In this document: positions 19,822 through 29,505 of the stretch, one piece after another
Position numbering within the stretch: position 1 is the stretch's first letter
How the letters are laid out: every line of letters begins with the position of its first letter
Assembly: GCA_905188195.1 (NCBI GenBank)
Contig: CAJJKY010000007.1
Location: 38,963-102,962 of the forward strand
Direction: 5' to 3'
From: Streptococcus parasanguinis
GTDB lineage: Bacteria; Bacillota; Bacilli; Lactobacillales; Streptococcaceae
Length of the DNA: 64,000 nt
The notes under the pieces: generated by a model
Databases searched by the model: none
Told to the model about the DNA's origin: nothing
Seen by the model: only the letters and a program-made list of their open reading frames with translations
Program-made: the position numbers and the translations under genes

Positions 19822-21276
19822 ATGAAGGGAAGCATTCGAAAAGCAAATCAGTATATCGATGAAAACAGGGAGAAGGTTAACCAGCAATATAGAGGAGCAT
19901 TTCATTTGTTACCTCCAATCGGCTGGATGAACGATCCAAATGGCTTTGTTTATTTCCGTGGGGAATACCATTTGTTTTACCAATTCTATCCCTATGATAG
20001 TGTTTGGGGTCCCATGCATTGGGGGCATGCCAAATCAAAAGATCTTCTCCATTGGGAAGAATTGCCAGTAGCTTTAGCACCAAGTGAAAGCTATGATAAG
20101 GATGGCTGCTTCTCGGGTAGTGCTATTGTGAAAGATGACAAGCTCTATTTGCTTTATACTGGTCATGTAGATGATGAGGAAAAGCGAGAAGAGACGCAGT
20201 GTCTTGCGGTGTCGACAGATGGCATTACCTTTGAAAAGTTGCCTACTAATCCTGTGATCCATGCTCACCATATTGAGGGGATTGCAGATATTGCAGATTT
20301 TCGTGATCCTAAAGTATTTGAATATCAAGGAAACTATTATGCTGTCGTTGCTTCTAAGACACCGGATGACAGAGGTCAAATTCTCCTATTTGCATCAAGT
20401 AATCTAGTAGATTGGGCCTTTACATCAGTTCTTTTAGAAGGTGAAAAAGGGCAAGGGATTATGTGGGAGTGTCCCGATTTCTTCCCTTTAGATGGCAAAT
20501 GGGTCTTGATCCTGTCTCCCATTGAAATGGAAAGGCAGCAAGAAAAATACTGGAATTTAAATTCGACGGTTGCCTTTATCGGTGACATGAATTGGGAAAC
20601 GGGGCGCTTTCATGTCGATTCCTATGATGAAATGGATGGTGGTTTGGATTTCTATGCCCCTCAAACTTGTCAAGGACCAAATGGCGAACGATACATGGTT
20701 GCCTGGATGCAAATGTGGCACCGGTCTATCCCCAGTCATGATTTAGCTCATGGGTGGGCAGGTAGTATGACTCTTCCAAGAAAATTGTCCTTGAAAGACG
20801 GACGATTGGTTCAGGAGTTACCTGAGTCAGTGAACGAACACTTTCTTGTAGACCATGCGTCAGAAACCATTGTTAAGGGCAATCAGATCACGATTCCGGC
20901 TAGAGGGAAACAAACCTTGTTTGAGATAGGTGCTAAATCAGGTCGCTCCTTTATCCTAAGCTATGGGAATGAATCTGATGCTGATAGTACCTTGCAGTTG
21001 ATTTACGATGCCTCCAATAAACGCTTTAGCTTGAGTCGAGATCAATTTGGACACCTCATTTCTGGAAAAGAAAGCCCAGAAATTCAATCAAGATGGATTC
21101 AGTTGGATGGTGAAAAGGATCATCATTTCTCGATTCTTCGAGATACCAACTCAATTGAAGTATTCGTGGATGGTAAAACTCTCTCCATGACCTTTTATGA
21201 AACGAGTCAGAATCCCGTCTATACCCTCACGGCAGATGAAGGGGTCGATTGGGTCTTGAAAACCTATCAAGAATAG
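19822..21276 (+). CDS. Glycoside hydrolase family 32 sucrose-6-phosphate hydrolase / beta-fructofuranosidase
   Basis: Intracellular sucrase that hydrolyses sucrose-6-phosphate (or sucrose and short fructans). The 484-residue protein has the GH32 nucleophile motif WMNDPNG (about residue 34), the FRDPK motif (about 163) and the acid/base motif WECPDFF (about 216), then a C-terminal beta-sandwich. There is no signal peptide. No PTS or scrR gene lies next to it here, so scrB versus sacA cannot be decided. Repeat copy 2 follows the stop codon. Confidence 0.92.
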   Translation: MKGSIRKANQYIDENREKVNQQYRGAFHLLPPIGWMNDPNGFVYFRGEYHLFYQFYPYDSVWGPMHWGHAKSKDLLHWEELPVALAPSESYDKDGCFSGSAIVKDDKLYLLYTGHVDDEEKREETQCLAVSTDGITFEKLPTNPVIHAHHIEGIADIADFRDPKVFEYQGNYYAVVASKTPDDRGQILLFASSNLVDWAFTSVLLEGEKGQGIMWECPDFFPLDGKWVLILSPIEMERQQEKYWNLNSTVAFIGDMNWETGRFHVDSYDEMDGGLDFYAPQTCQGPNGERYMVAWMQMWHRSIPSHDLAHGWAGSMTLPRKLSLKDGRLVQELPESVNEHFLVDHASETIVKGNQITIPARGKQTLFEIGAKSGRSFILSYGNESDADSTLQLIYDASNKRFSLSRDQFGHLISGKESPEIQSRWIQLDGEKDHHFSILRDTNSIEVFVDGKTLSMTFYETSQNPVYTLTADEGVDWVLKTYQE

Positions 21277-21302
21277 GATACAAAAGCCTCCTAAAGAATA
21301 AA

Positions 21303-21481
21303 GAGAGTGGGACAGAAATCGGTAATTCGTTAGAATTCGATTTCGTCGTCCCACCTCCGCACAGTTGAGTAGGGCTGTAAAAGCTGATGAAATCAGCGTA
21401 GTAGAGCCCACTCAACCACTGCGTCTTGCTCGACAATCCAAAAATAATTGAGAGGCTAGGACTTTTGTCCCAGCCTCTTTT
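21303..21481 (-). repeat. 176-bp multi-hairpin intergenic repeat, copy 2
   Basis: Inverted relative to copy 1 and almost identical in sequence. It starts 27 bp after the GH32 stop. In + direction it ends with the hairpin GGCTAGGAC TTTT GTCCCAGCC followed by T-rich DNA, a good terminator for the GH32 gene. A LysR gene fragment begins directly to its right. Confidence 0.92.
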
Positions 21482-21493
21482 GTTGTATCCTAA

Positions 21494-21700
21494 ATAGGAT
21501 TTGTGTTCATCGAAGAAAATTTAGGAATTGGCCTCATGACCGATCTGACTCTCTTTCCAGAATATCCAAATCTTGTCAAAATTCCGCTGGTTGAAGAGGA
21601 AAAAACAGTCTTCTATATTAGTTATGCCTATCCAAACGAAGGGGAACCCCAAGCACTTCTTAGCTCTTTTATTGAACGATTAGAGCAGTGTGAAAAATAG
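21494..21700 (+). pseudogene. LysR-type regulator, C-terminal fragment
   Basis: About 68 codons in frame, beginning IGFVFIEENLGIGLMTD, read like the end of a LysR substrate-binding domain (the GxGIGLM stretch and the final helix). There is no DNA-binding domain, no start codon with a ribosome site, and an in-frame stop lies just upstream at 21491-21493. It is therefore a gene remnant, cut off at the border of repeat copy 2. The parent regulator may once have accompanied the GH32 gene, but that is inference. Confidence 0.7.
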
Positions 21701-21705
21701 GGAAG

Positions 21706-21724
21706 CTGGTCTAAAATAGACCAG
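21706..21724 (+). other. Perfect hairpin after the LysR remnant
   Basis: CTGGTCTA/TAGACCAG, an 8-bp perfect stem with an AAA loop. There is no T-run, so it is a weak terminator at best, probably the former end of the LysR gene. Confidence 0.55.
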
Positions 21725-21809
21725 TAGAAAGTGACTTGAATAAAATGAGGCTTGGAGAGAAAGGAAATTCATGATTTCGCTTTGTCTGCCAGCCTTTTTT
21801 GGTGTTTTT

Positions 21810-21818
21810 TGGTATAAT
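21810..21818 (+). promoter_or_regulatory. xseA extended -10 promoter
   Basis: TGGTATAAT, 35 bp upstream of the xseA ATG. Confidence 0.6.
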
Positions 21819-21852
21819 TAAACTTGATCATATTCTGCAGAAAGGAGTTCCT

Positions 21853-23193
21853 ATGTCCAACTATTTATCCGTATCAAGTTTGACCAAATACCTCAAGTTA
21901 AAATTTGATAAGGATCCCTATTTGGAAAGGGTTTATCTGACAGGGCAGGTCTCCAATTTCCGAAAACGTCCCAACCACCAGTATTTTTCATTAAAGGATG
22001 AAAAAGCGGTCATTCAAGCGACTGTTTGGGCTGGGATCTATAAGAGTTTTGGCTTTGAGCTAGAAGAAGGCATGAAGATCAACGTCATCGGTCGGATTCA
22101 GCTCTATGAGCCAAGCGGGAGTTATTCCATTGTCATTGAAAAGGCGGAGCCAGATGGGATAGGGGCCTTGGCCATCCAATTTGAGCAACTCAAGAAAAAG
22201 TTGACGGAGGAAGGGCTCTTTCAGGATCGATGGAAACAAGCTCTGCCGCAATTTCCAAGAAAGATCGGGGTCGTTACTAGTCAAAGCGGGGCCGTGATTC
22301 GCGATATTATTACAACGGTGAGTCGTCGTTTTCCTGGTGTGGGCATCGTGCTCTACCCGACCAAGGTTCAGGGAGAAGGCGCCGCAAGTGAGGTAGTTGC
22401 CAATATTCAAAAGGCCAACCAACGGGATGATTTGGATGTCTTGATTATCGGTCGTGGGGGTGGTTCGATTGAAGACCTCTGGGCCTTTAATGAAGAAGCG
22501 GTGGTGCGAGCTATCTTTGAGTCGCGGATCCCGATTATCTCCAGTGTTGGACACGAGACAGACACGACTCTAGCGGATTTTGTAGCAGACCGACGAGCCG
22601 CTACTCCGACAGCAGCAGCTGAATTGGCCACTCCAGTGACCAAATTAGATCTTTTATCGCATTTACAAAAGCAGGAAAATCGCATGGCAACGGCCATGTC
22701 CAATCGCTTGGCCTATAATCGTGAACGGTTGGCCAAATTAAGTCAATCGGTTATTTTTAGACAACCCGAAAGACTCTATGATGGCTACCTGCAAAAGATT
22801 GACCAGTTGCAATTGCGATTGAAACAAGGGATGCGCGAAGTTTATGGACAAGGGGACAATCAGCTGCAAGGTCTGCGTCATCGTCTAGAGGCTATGTCTC
22901 CTTTGCATCGTATCGAACGTTATCAAGACCGTGTCTTCCAAGATAAGAGACTCTTAACCAGCCGCATGGAACAAGTCCTAAAAGAGCAAAAGATCAAGGT
23001 TCAAGGCTTATCAGAAGCCCTCTTGATGCTCGATACTAGTCGGATTATTGCGCGTGGTTATGCCATGGTCAAGCAAGACGATCAAGTCTTGGATTCGGTT
23101 GCGAAAGTAAAAGAAGGGGAACCGCTGTCCCTCATCATGAGAGATGGCCAGTTAGAAGTAGAGGTAAAACATGTCGAAAGAAAAGAAATTTGA
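21853..23193 (+). CDS. xseA: Exodeoxyribonuclease VII large subunit
   Basis: Catalytic subunit of the single-strand DNA exonuclease VII. The 446-residue form starting [14 protein letters not shown] is chosen because AAAGGAG lies 6 bp upstream and the promoter at 21810-21818 rules out the longer frame. It has an N-terminal OB fold ([13 protein letters not shown]), a catalytic core ([47 protein letters not shown] in parts), and a C-terminal coiled coil. xseB overlaps its 3' end by 23 bp. Confidence 0.96.
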   Translation: MSNYLSVSSLTKYLKLKFDKDPYLERVYLTGQVSNFRKRPNHQYFSLKDEKAVIQATVWAGIYKSFGFELEEGMKINVIGRIQLYEPSGSYSIVIEKAEPDGIGALAIQFEQLKKKLTEEGLFQDRWKQALPQFPRKIGVVTSQSGAVIRDIITTVSRRFPGVGIVLYPTKVQGEGAASEVVANIQKANQRDDLDVLIIGRGGGSIEDLWAFNEEAVVRAIFESRIPIISSVGHETDTTLADFVADRRAATPTAAAELATPVTKLDLLSHLQKQENRMATAMSNRLAYNRERLAKLSQSVIFRQPERLYDGYLQKIDQLQLRLKQGMREVYGQGDNQLQGLRHRLEAMSPLHRIERYQDRVFQDKRLLTSRMEQVLKEQKIKVQGLSEALLMLDTSRIIARGYAMVKQDDQVLDSVAKVKEGEPLSLIMRDGQLEVEVKHVERKEI

Positions 23194-23383
23194 AGAAAAT
23201 TTAGCAGATTTGGAAGCCATCGTCCAAAAATTGGAGAGTGGTGATGTGGCTCTTGAAGAAGCAATTACAGAATTCCAAAAAGGAATGAAGTTGTCAAAAG
23301 AATTGCAAGATACCTTGGATCAAGCAGAGAAAACCTTGGTCAAGGTCATGCAAGCAGATGGTACTGAAGCGGATCTAGCATGA
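23171..23383 (+). CDS. xseB: Exodeoxyribonuclease VII small subunit
   Basis: A 70-residue, mostly helical partner of XseA with the family motif [19 protein letters not shown], then [14 protein letters not shown]. It overlaps xseA upstream and ispA downstream (4 bp), giving tight coupling in an xseA-xseB-ispA-tlyA-argR-recN operon. Confidence 0.96.
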   Translation: MSKEKKFEENLADLEAIVQKLESGDVALEEAITEFQKGMKLSKELQDTLDQAEKTLVKVMQADGTEADLA

Positions 23384-24255
23384 GACAAGAAGAAAAACGA
23401 AATAGAGTAGAGCAAGCGATTCGCTCTTTTTATGAGGAAAAATCCATCGCCCCCCATTTAGTGGAGTCGGTCCTTTATTCGATCCAAGCAGGTGGAAAAC
23501 GCCTACGCCCAATGCTTCTTCTAGAATTGTTAGAAGCCTTCGGACAGGAGTTGACAGAGGCTCATTTTCAAGTGGCAGGGGCCTTGGAGATGATCCACAC
23601 AGGAAGCCTTATTCATGATGATCTACCGGCCATGGACAATGACGATTACCGTCGGGGGCAATTGACCAACCACAAGAAATTTGGAGAAGACTTGGCGATT
23701 TTAGCAGGAGATGCACTTTTCCTCGATCCCTTTGGAATGATTGCTGCAAGTGCCCTTTCAGATGCGGTCAAGGTCTCTTTGATCCTTGAGTTATCAGATG
23801 CTTCCGGTAGTCGCGGAATGGTAGCTGGCCAAGTCCTTGACATGGAAGGGGAGCACAAACAGCTCACTCTGGCAGAATTGCAAACCATCCATGCCAATAA
23901 GACAGGACGCCTCCTTGCCTATCCATTCATCGCAGCAGCCTCGATTTTAGAGTTGCCAGCAGACATTGGTCAGCTTCTAGAAACAATTGGGAAAACATTA
24001 GGGCTGGCTTTTCAAGTACGGGATGATATTTTGGATTTGGTCGCTGATTTTGAAGCTCTGGGTAAGACTCCTCAAAAGGACTTAGTGGCAGAAAAATCGA
24101 CTTATCCAGCCCTCTTGGGATTGGAAGAATCAAAAGCTTTGCTTACAAGCAAATTAGACGTTTGCGAGGACTTGTTGGATCAGTTTACAGCTGCTTGCGA
24201 CTTTGATCCGCAAACAATCAAGAAATTAATAGAAGGATTACGAATAGATGGCTAA
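23380..24255 (+). CDS. ispA: Polyprenyl (farnesyl/geranyl) diphosphate synthase
   Basis: Condenses isopentenyl diphosphate units for undecaprenyl phosphate synthesis. The 291-residue protein has the two aspartate-rich motifs: [14 protein letters not shown] (FARM, about residue 85) and FQVRDDILD (SARM, about 210). Also GGKRLRP near the N-terminus. It overlaps xseB by 4 bp and tlyA by 8 bp. Confidence 0.95.
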   Translation: MRQEEKRNRVEQAIRSFYEEKSIAPHLVESVLYSIQAGGKRLRPMLLLELLEAFGQELTEAHFQVAGALEMIHTGSLIHDDLPAMDNDDYRRGQLTNHKKFGEDLAILAGDALFLDPFGMIAASALSDAVKVSLILELSDASGSRGMVAGQVLDMEGEHKQLTLAELQTIHANKTGRLLAYPFIAAASILELPADIGQLLETIGKTLGLAFQVRDDILDLVADFEALGKTPQKDLVAEKSTYPALLGLEESKALLTSKLDVCEDLLDQFTAACDFDPQTIKKLIEGLRIDG

Positions 24256-25066
24256 GGAAAGAGTGGATGTATTAGCCTATAAACAAGGCCTATTTGATAC
24301 CCGCGAACAAGCCAAAAGAGGGGTGATGGCAGGCCTTGTCGTTGCCGTTATCAATGGTGAGCGCTTCGATAAACCGGGTGAAAAAATTGATGAAGCAACC
24401 GAGTTGAAATTAAAGGGTGAAAAGCTCAAATATGTCAGCCGGGGCGGTCTTAAATTAGAAAAAGCCCTGAACCAATTTGGTTTATCTGTAGAGGGTAAAA
24501 TTGCGATTGATATTGGAGCTTCTACAGGTGGCTTTACAGATGTCATGCTGCAAAACGGAGCCAGCCAGGTCTTTTCGGTGGATGTCGGGACCAATCAGTT
24601 GGCTTGGAAATTACGTAATGATCCTCGAGTGGTCTCGATGGAACAGTTCAATTTCCGCTATGCCGAGCCAGATGATTTTGAAGCAACACCGAGCTTTTCG
24701 AGCATCGATGTCAGCTTTATTTCCTTAGACTTGATTCTGCCAGCCCTTCACCGGATTTTGGCAGAAAATGGACAAGTCGTGGCCTTGGTCAAACCTCAGT
24801 TTGAGGCAGGACGCGAACAGATCGGGAAAAATGGGATCATTAAGGATCCTAAGATTCATTTAGCCGTTCTTGAAAAGGTCGCTGCTTTTGCAGGGACACA
24901 TGGCTTTGCGGTAATGGGAGTAGATTATTCCCCTATCCAAGGAGGCCATGGCAACATCGAATTTTTGATGTATCTAGAAAAAAAAGAAGAGAAAACAAAG
25001 CCAACTACAGAGCAGCTGGAGGCTGTTGTGGAGCTGGCACACAAGGAATTTAAACATGAAGAGTAA
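24248..25066 (+). CDS. tlyA: TlyA family rRNA (cytidine-2'-O)-methyltransferase
   Basis: A 272-residue protein with an N-terminal S4 RNA-binding domain (RVDVLAYKQGLFDTREQAK) and an FtsJ-like SAM methyltransferase domain (IDIGASTGGFTDVMLQ, DVSFISLDLILPAL, VALVKPQFEAGRE). It is often annotated as hemolysin; the known activity of the family is 2'-O-methylation of rRNA. It overlaps ispA and argR within the operon. Confidence 0.92.
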   Translation: MAKERVDVLAYKQGLFDTREQAKRGVMAGLVVAVINGERFDKPGEKIDEATELKLKGEKLKYVSRGGLKLEKALNQFGLSVEGKIAIDIGASTGGFTDVMLQNGASQVFSVDVGTNQLAWKLRNDPRVVSMEQFNFRYAEPDDFEATPSFSSIDVSFISLDLILPALHRILAENGQVVALVKPQFEAGREQIGKNGIIKDPKIHLAVLEKVAAFAGTHGFAVMGVDYSPIQGGHGNIEFLMYLEKKEEKTKPTTEQLEAVVELAHKEFKHEE

Positions 25067-25490
25067 GAATATTAGATTAGAAAAAATTCGCCGCTTCATT
25101 CGCGATCATGAAGTGGGGACCCAAGAAGAGATCGTCGAACATTTGAAAGAAGAAGGCATCTCAGCAACCCAAGCGACGGTGTCACGGGATATCAAAGAAT
25201 TGGGCATCGTAAAGCGCCCTCTGAAAGATATGACCTATGTCTATGAATTGCCACGTAAGCACCACCAAGGGATCGGGATGATCGAAAGCAATATCTTGTC
25301 TCATCGTCGCATGGGAGAATATGTCAATTTCACCATGGTTCCAGGGACAGCGCCTTTAGTCAAACGTCGCTTGCGGGAGATTTATAAGGAGCATATCTTT
25401 AGTATTGTCGCAGATGATGATACGATCTTGCTGATCGCCTATTCAGCTCCAGAAGCAGAGAATATCCTCAAATCAATCTTTGGGTGGTAA
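25056..25490 (+). CDS. argR: Arginine repressor ArgR/AhrC
   Basis: A 144-residue winged-helix regulator. The N-terminal DNA-binding domain includes TQEEIVEHLKEEGISATQAT followed by VSRDIKELGI. The C-terminal oligomerisation and arginine-binding domain contains GTAPLVKRRL and VADDDTILLIA (the DD pair that contacts arginine). The internal ATG at 25056, with AAGGA 8 bp upstream, gives the family length and overlaps tlyA by 11 bp. The xseA...argR-recN order is conserved in Firmicutes. Confidence 0.92.
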   Translation: MKSKNIRLEKIRRFIRDHEVGTQEEIVEHLKEEGISATQATVSRDIKELGIVKRPLKDMTYVYELPRKHHQGIGMIESNILSHRRMGEYVNFTMVPGTAPLVKRRLREIYKEHIFSIVADDDTILLIAYSAPEAENILKSIFGW

Positions 25491-25496
25491 GAGCCT

Positions 25497-27155
25497 ATGC
25501 TATTAGAAATTTCGATTAAGAACTTTGCCATTATCGAGGAGATTTCCTTAAATTTTGAAAAGGGAATGACGGTACTGACAGGGGAAACAGGTGCAGGGAA
25601 ATCCATCATTATCGATGCCATGAACATGATGCTGGGAAGCCGTGCAACGACGGATGTCATTCGACACGGAGCCCCAAAAGCGGAAATCGAAGGTCTCTTC
25701 ACCGTTGAGAGCAATCGACACCTGACAGCTCTTTTTGAAGAGCAAGGACTAGAGTGGACCGATGAATTGATCATTCGCCGAGAGATTTTGCAAAATGGAC
25801 GAAGTGTCAGCCGGATCAATGGTCAAATGGTGAATTTATCTGTCTTAAAGGCAGTCGGTCAACATTTAGTGGATATCCATGGCCAGCATGATCAGGAAGA
25901 ACTTATGCGGCCCCAATTGCATATCGCTATGCTGGATGAATTTGGGGATGCAGCCTTTTTCCAAACCAAAGACGCTTATCGTCAGACCTTCGAAGACTAC
26001 AAACGCCTGCGCAAACAAGTGGTGGAACTCCAGCGCAACCAGCAGGAAAACAAGGCTCGTATTGAGATGTTGGAGTTTCAGATTGCAGAGATTGAGGCAG
26101 CTGCCTTGGAAGTGGATGAGGACCTCCGTCTGGAGCAAGAACGCCAACGCCTGCTCAATCACAAGATGATTGCTGATACCCTAACCAATGCCTATACCAT
26201 GCTGGATGCAGAAGAGTTTTCGAGCCTCTCCAATGTGCGCTCAGCCATGAATGATCTGGAAAGCATCGAAGAATATGATCCCAGCTACAAAGAGCTCTCA
26301 AGCCAGTTATCGGAAACCTTTTATGCCCTTGAGGATATTACCAAGCGCTTAGAAGATGTGGTCGATGGTCTGGAGTTTGATGGCAATCGCCTCATGCAGG
26401 TGGAATCCCGTTTGGATTTGATCCACTCTATCACGCGCAAGTATGGTGGCCAAGTCAAGGACGTCTTGGAATACCTGGCGCAAATCACCAAGGAATATAA
26501 CCTCCTCACCGGAAGTGACCTCTCGTCTGAGGACTTGGAAAAAGAACTCAAACGTTTGGAAAAGAGTTTGGTCACCTTGGCTCAAGATTTGAGTGATCAG
26601 CGGCATGACCTAGTCCAAGCTTTGGAAAATGAAATCCAGCAAGAATTGGCAGACCTCTACATGGACAAGGCGCGTTTTCAAGTGCGTTTTAGTAAAGCTA
26701 AGTTTAATCGTGAGGGAAATGAAGCTGTCGAATTTTACATTTCGACCAACCCAGGTGAGGACTTTAAACCCCTTGTCAAGGTTGCATCTGGCGGAGAATT
26801 GTCACGCTTGATGTTGGCCATTAAATCTGCTTTTTCTCGAAAAGAAGGAAAAACTAGTATCGTCTTTGACGAGGTGGATACAGGAGTCTCTGGGCGCGTG
26901 GCCCAAGCCATCGCAGCGAAAATTCATAAGATTGGTCAAAATGGCCAAGTGCTTGCCATTTCTCACCTGCCTCAAGTCATCGCTGCAGCAGATTATCAAT
27001 TCTATATTGAGAAAATCAGTGATGAACACTCAACTGTATCTACTGTGCGTTTGCTCAATAGAGAAGAACGAATCGAAGAAATTGCCAAGATGCTGGCAGG
27101 AGAGGATCTAACGGAAGCTGCCCGTCAACAAGCAGAGCAACTTCTCAAGCGTTAA
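25497..27155 (+). CDS. recN: DNA repair protein RecN
   Basis: SMC-like ATPase for double-strand-break repair. The 552-residue protein has Walker A GETGAGKSIII near the N-terminus, two coiled-coil arms (about 150-350), the ABC signature VASGGELSRLMLAIK (about 430) and Walker B TSIVFDEVDTGVSGRVA (about 455), then ISHLPQVIAAAD. It starts 6 bp after argR. Confidence 0.97.
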   Translation: MLLEISIKNFAIIEEISLNFEKGMTVLTGETGAGKSIIIDAMNMMLGSRATTDVIRHGAPKAEIEGLFTVESNRHLTALFEEQGLEWTDELIIRREILQNGRSVSRINGQMVNLSVLKAVGQHLVDIHGQHDQEELMRPQLHIAMLDEFGDAAFFQTKDAYRQTFEDYKRLRKQVVELQRNQQENKARIEMLEFQIAEIEAAALEVDEDLRLEQERQRLLNHKMIADTLTNAYTMLDAEEFSSLSNVRSAMNDLESIEEYDPSYKELSSQLSETFYALEDITKRLEDVVDGLEFDGNRLMQVESRLDLIHSITRKYGGQVKDVLEYLAQITKEYNLLTGSDLSSEDLEKELKRLEKSLVTLAQDLSDQRHDLVQALENEIQQELADLYMDKARFQVRFSKAKFNREGNEAVEFYISTNPGEDFKPLVKVASGGELSRLMLAIKSAFSRKEGKTSIVFDEVDTGVSGRVAQAIAAKIHKIGQNGQVLAISHLPQVIAAADYQFYIEKISDEHSTVSTVRLLNREERIEEIAKMLAGEDLTEAARQQAEQLLKR

Positions 27156-27175
27156 GAGAAAGAAGGTTTGAAACA

Positions 27176-27904
27176 ATGTCAAGATACTTTGTAGTCGGAG
27201 ATATTCACGGAAAAGCACAAATGCTAGAAGAGATCATGACAGAGTGGGATGGAAAAGCTCAATTGGTCTTTTTAGGGGATTTGATAGATCGAGGCGAAAA
27301 CAGCAAACGATCAATTGAAATCGTAAAGGACTACGTAGACCACCACGGAGCGGTTTGCCTTTCCGGGAATCACGAGTACATGTTTTTAGCCTGGTTGGAC
27401 AATCCAGAAGAGCGTTATGACCACTACCGAAGAAATGGTGGCGATACGACCATCAACTCTCTGTTAGGCCGGCCACTCGATGCTCCTGTAGATGACATTG
27501 CGGATGCGCAAGCAGTAGAAAATGCCGTTCCTGACTTGGTGGCCTTCATCCGTAGTTTGCCCTTTGACTACGAGACAGAAACCTATTACTTTGTCCATGC
27601 TGGTGTGGATCTAACCCTTGAAAATTGGCGGGAAACCAGTGATTACCAAAAGGTCTGGATCCGAAAACCATTCCATGAAGCGGAGAATCATACAGGCAAA
27701 TGGATCGTCTTTGGCCATACACCGGTCTATGGACTGCTCAATGAGCCAGTCGGCACCGAAAATCTTTGGATTTCAGATCGGAAGATGGGTGTCGATGGGG
27801 GTGCTGTCTTTGGTGGAGTCCTCCATGGATTGCTCTTGGATGATCAAGGTATTGTCCATGACCATGTCCTTCATAATACAGGTTTTTCTGCCGCAGACGA
27901 CTGA
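27176..27904 (+). CDS. Calcineurin-like metallophosphatase (PPP type)
   Basis: A 242-residue serine/threonine-phosphatase-like metalloenzyme. The metal motifs GDIHG (residue 8), GDLIDRGENS (about 35) and GNHEYMF (about 63) are present, with later His ligands VHAGVDL and FGHTPVYG. Related enzymes include diadenosine tetraphosphatases and PrpE-type phosphatases; the substrate is not clear. It lies 20 bp after recN. Confidence 0.88.
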   Translation: MSRYFVVGDIHGKAQMLEEIMTEWDGKAQLVFLGDLIDRGENSKRSIEIVKDYVDHHGAVCLSGNHEYMFLAWLDNPEERYDHYRRNGGDTTINSLLGRPLDAPVDDIADAQAVENAVPDLVAFIRSLPFDYETETYYFVHAGVDLTLENWRETSDYQKVWIRKPFHEAENHTGKWIVFGHTPVYGLLNEPVGTENLWISDRKMGVDGGAVFGGVLHGLLLDDQGIVHDHVLHNTGFSAADD

Positions 27905-27948
27905 GGAAGCAGGAATGGATATCTTTCACTGCAAAACCCCGTGTTTTT

Positions 27949-27957
27949 TGATATAAT
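27949..27957 (+). promoter_or_regulatory. degV-family gene extended -10 promoter
   Basis: TGATATAAT, 37 bp upstream of the DegV start. Confidence 0.6.
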
Positions 27958-27993
27958 GAAAGCAGAACATTCTTAGGAAGAGTATAGAAATAT

Positions 27994-28827
27994 ATGGCAA
28001 ATATTAAAATAGTTACAGACTCATCTATTACAATTGAGCCTGAAGTGGTTGAAGAATATGGCATCACCATTGTGCCACTTTCTGTTATGGTGGATGGAGT
28101 CCTTTATTCCGACAGTGAGTTGGGTGAAGGGGACTTCTTGCGCTTAATGCAGTCTAGTAAAAATCTTCCAAAGACCAGCCAACCACCCGTTGGAGTCTTT
28201 GCGGAGGTGTATGAAAAGTTAGCAGCAGACGGAGCTCATATCGTTTCAATTCATATGTCTCATGCCTTGTCAGGAACCGTAGAGGCGGCTCGTCAAGGAG
28301 CAACCTTATCAGGGGCAGAAGTAACTGTGATTGATAGTGGCTTTACAGACCAAGCCATGAAGTTTCAAGTGGTTGAGGCAGCTAAGTTGGCTAAAGAAGG
28401 AGCAGATCTAGACACCGTTTTAGGTCGTATTGAAGAAGTCAAAGAAAAGACAGAGTTGTATATCGGCGTATCTACCTTGGAAAATCTAGTTAAAGGTGGT
28501 CGGATTGGCCGTGTCACCGGACTTTTGAGCTCGCTTCTTAACATCCGTGTGGTGATGCAAATGAAGGACCATCAGTTGGAACCAATCGTCAAAGGACGTG
28601 GAAACAAGACCTTTAAGAAATGGTTGGATGAATTGGTAGAGAATCTTTCCCATAGTAAGGTGGCTGAGATCGGGATTTCTTACGCAGGGACACCAGAGTG
28701 GGCCAATGAAATGAAGGCTCAGTTGCAATCTCTCGTTGAAAAAGCAATCCCTGTTCTCGAAACTGGATCGATTATTCAAACTCATACAGGTGAGAATGCA
28801 TTTGCAGTTTTGGTACGCTACGAATAA
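27994..28827 (+). CDS. DegV family fatty-acid-binding protein (FakB-like)
   Basis: A 277-residue DegV-fold protein. It begins [11 protein letters not shown] and has [23 protein letters not shown] (fatty-acid head-group region) and [11 protein letters not shown]. The family binds fatty acids and presents them to the kinase FakA for phosphorylation. Several paralogues exist in streptococci, so chain preference cannot be assigned. It is a single gene with its own promoter. Confidence 0.9.
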   Translation: MANIKIVTDSSITIEPEVVEEYGITIVPLSVMVDGVLYSDSELGEGDFLRLMQSSKNLPKTSQPPVGVFAEVYEKLAADGAHIVSIHMSHALSGTVEAARQGATLSGAEVTVIDSGFTDQAMKFQVVEAAKLAKEGADLDTVLGRIEEVKEKTELYIGVSTLENLVKGGRIGRVTGLLSSLLNIRVVMQMKDHQLEPIVKGRGNKTFKKWLDELVENLSHSKVAEIGISYAGTPEWANEMKAQLQSLVEKAIPVLETGSIIQTHTGENAFAVLVRYE

Positions 28828-28861
28828 GCTGAATAAATGTTTGAAAAAACAGGTTTAGTAC

Positions 28862-28890
28862 TTGACCTAAAGGCTTTTTTTAGATATTAT
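28862..28890 (+). promoter_or_regulatory. hup promoter
   Basis: TTGACC (28862-28867), 17-bp spacer, TATTAT (28885-28890). It is close to consensus, as expected for an abundant DNA-binding protein. A small hairpin (GGC/GCC) lies in the leader. Confidence 0.8.
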
Positions 28891-28937
28891 AGTACTGTTA
28901 AGGCGTAAAGCCTAAAAAAAATTGGAGGATTTGTTAA

Positions 28938-29213
28938 ATGGCTAACAAACAAGATTTGATCGCAAAAGTGGCAGAAGCTACAGAATTGACTAAGAAAGAT
29001 TCAGCAGCAGCTGTTGACGCTGTATTCGCAGCAGTTTCAGAATACCTTTCAAAAGGTGAAAAAGTTCAATTGATCGGTTTCGGTAACTTCGAAGTTCGTG
29101 AACGTGCAGCTCGTAAAGGTCGCAACCCACAAACTGGTAAAGAAATCAAAATCGCAGCTTCTAAAGTTCCAGCATTCAAAGCTGGTAAAGCTCTTAAAGA
29201 AGCAGTTAAATAA
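28938..29213 (+). CDS. hup: DNA-binding protein HU
   Basis: A 91-residue histone-like nucleoid protein. It has the HU signature [20 protein letters not shown] and the intercalating proline region in the beta-arms, and starts [19 protein letters not shown]. It has a strong promoter and Shine-Dalgarno (GGAGG), an optimal-codon bias and a terminator directly after the stop. Streptococci usually have this single essential HU. Confidence 0.97.
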   Translation: MANKQDLIAKVAEATELTKKDSAAAVDAVFAAVSEYLSKGEKVQLIGFGNFEVRERAARKGRNPQTGKEIKIAASKVPAFKAGKALKEAVK

Positions 29214-29228
29214 TTGCATTTTGAAAAG

Positions 29229-29257
29229 CCATCCTAGATTTCTAGGGTGGTTTTTTT
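29229..29257 (+). terminator. Terminator after hup
   Basis: CCATCCTAGA/TCTAGGGTGG (one G-U) followed by TTTTTTT. Confidence 0.88.
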
Positions 29258-29258
29258 G

Positions 29259-29288
29259 TTGGACAGCTCTATAGGATAAGGGTATAAT
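29259..29288 (+). promoter_or_regulatory. Promoter of the 51-codon gene
   Basis: TTGGAC (29259-29264), 18-bp spacer, TATAAT (29283-29288). Confidence 0.6.
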
Positions 29289-29314
29289 AGGAAAAAAGAA
29301 AGAGAGAAAAGACC

Positions 29315-29470
29315 ATGCGATTCATTTTAGGCCTCTTTGCCTTGTTGTTTATCCGACCTATTTTGTATCTATTGAAAGGGCTGTGGTTCGTACTGGAATT
29401 TTGCTTTATGATCCTCGTGGTCAAAATGATCCTAGGAACCGTGCGCTGGATGACCAGTTGGATCGGTTGA
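29315..29470 (+). CDS. 51-residue small membrane protein
   Basis: An ATG at 29315 opens 51 codons to a TGA at 29468-29470. The product begins MRFILGLFALLFIRP and is hydrophobic throughout, with about two short membrane segments separated by RP and K residues and a Trp-rich end (RWMTSWIG). A promoter with TATAAT lies 26 bp upstream and a purine-rich ribosome site (AAGAGAGAAAAGA) precedes the start. No family is recognised. Promoter, ribosome site and composition make it a plausible real gene. Confidence 0.55.
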   Translation: MRFILGLFALLFIRPILYLLKGLWFVLEFCFMILVVKMILGTVRWMTSWIG

Positions 29471-29505
29471 GAGTAGATTAGACTCGTATTCAGGATCGTG
29501 AATCA

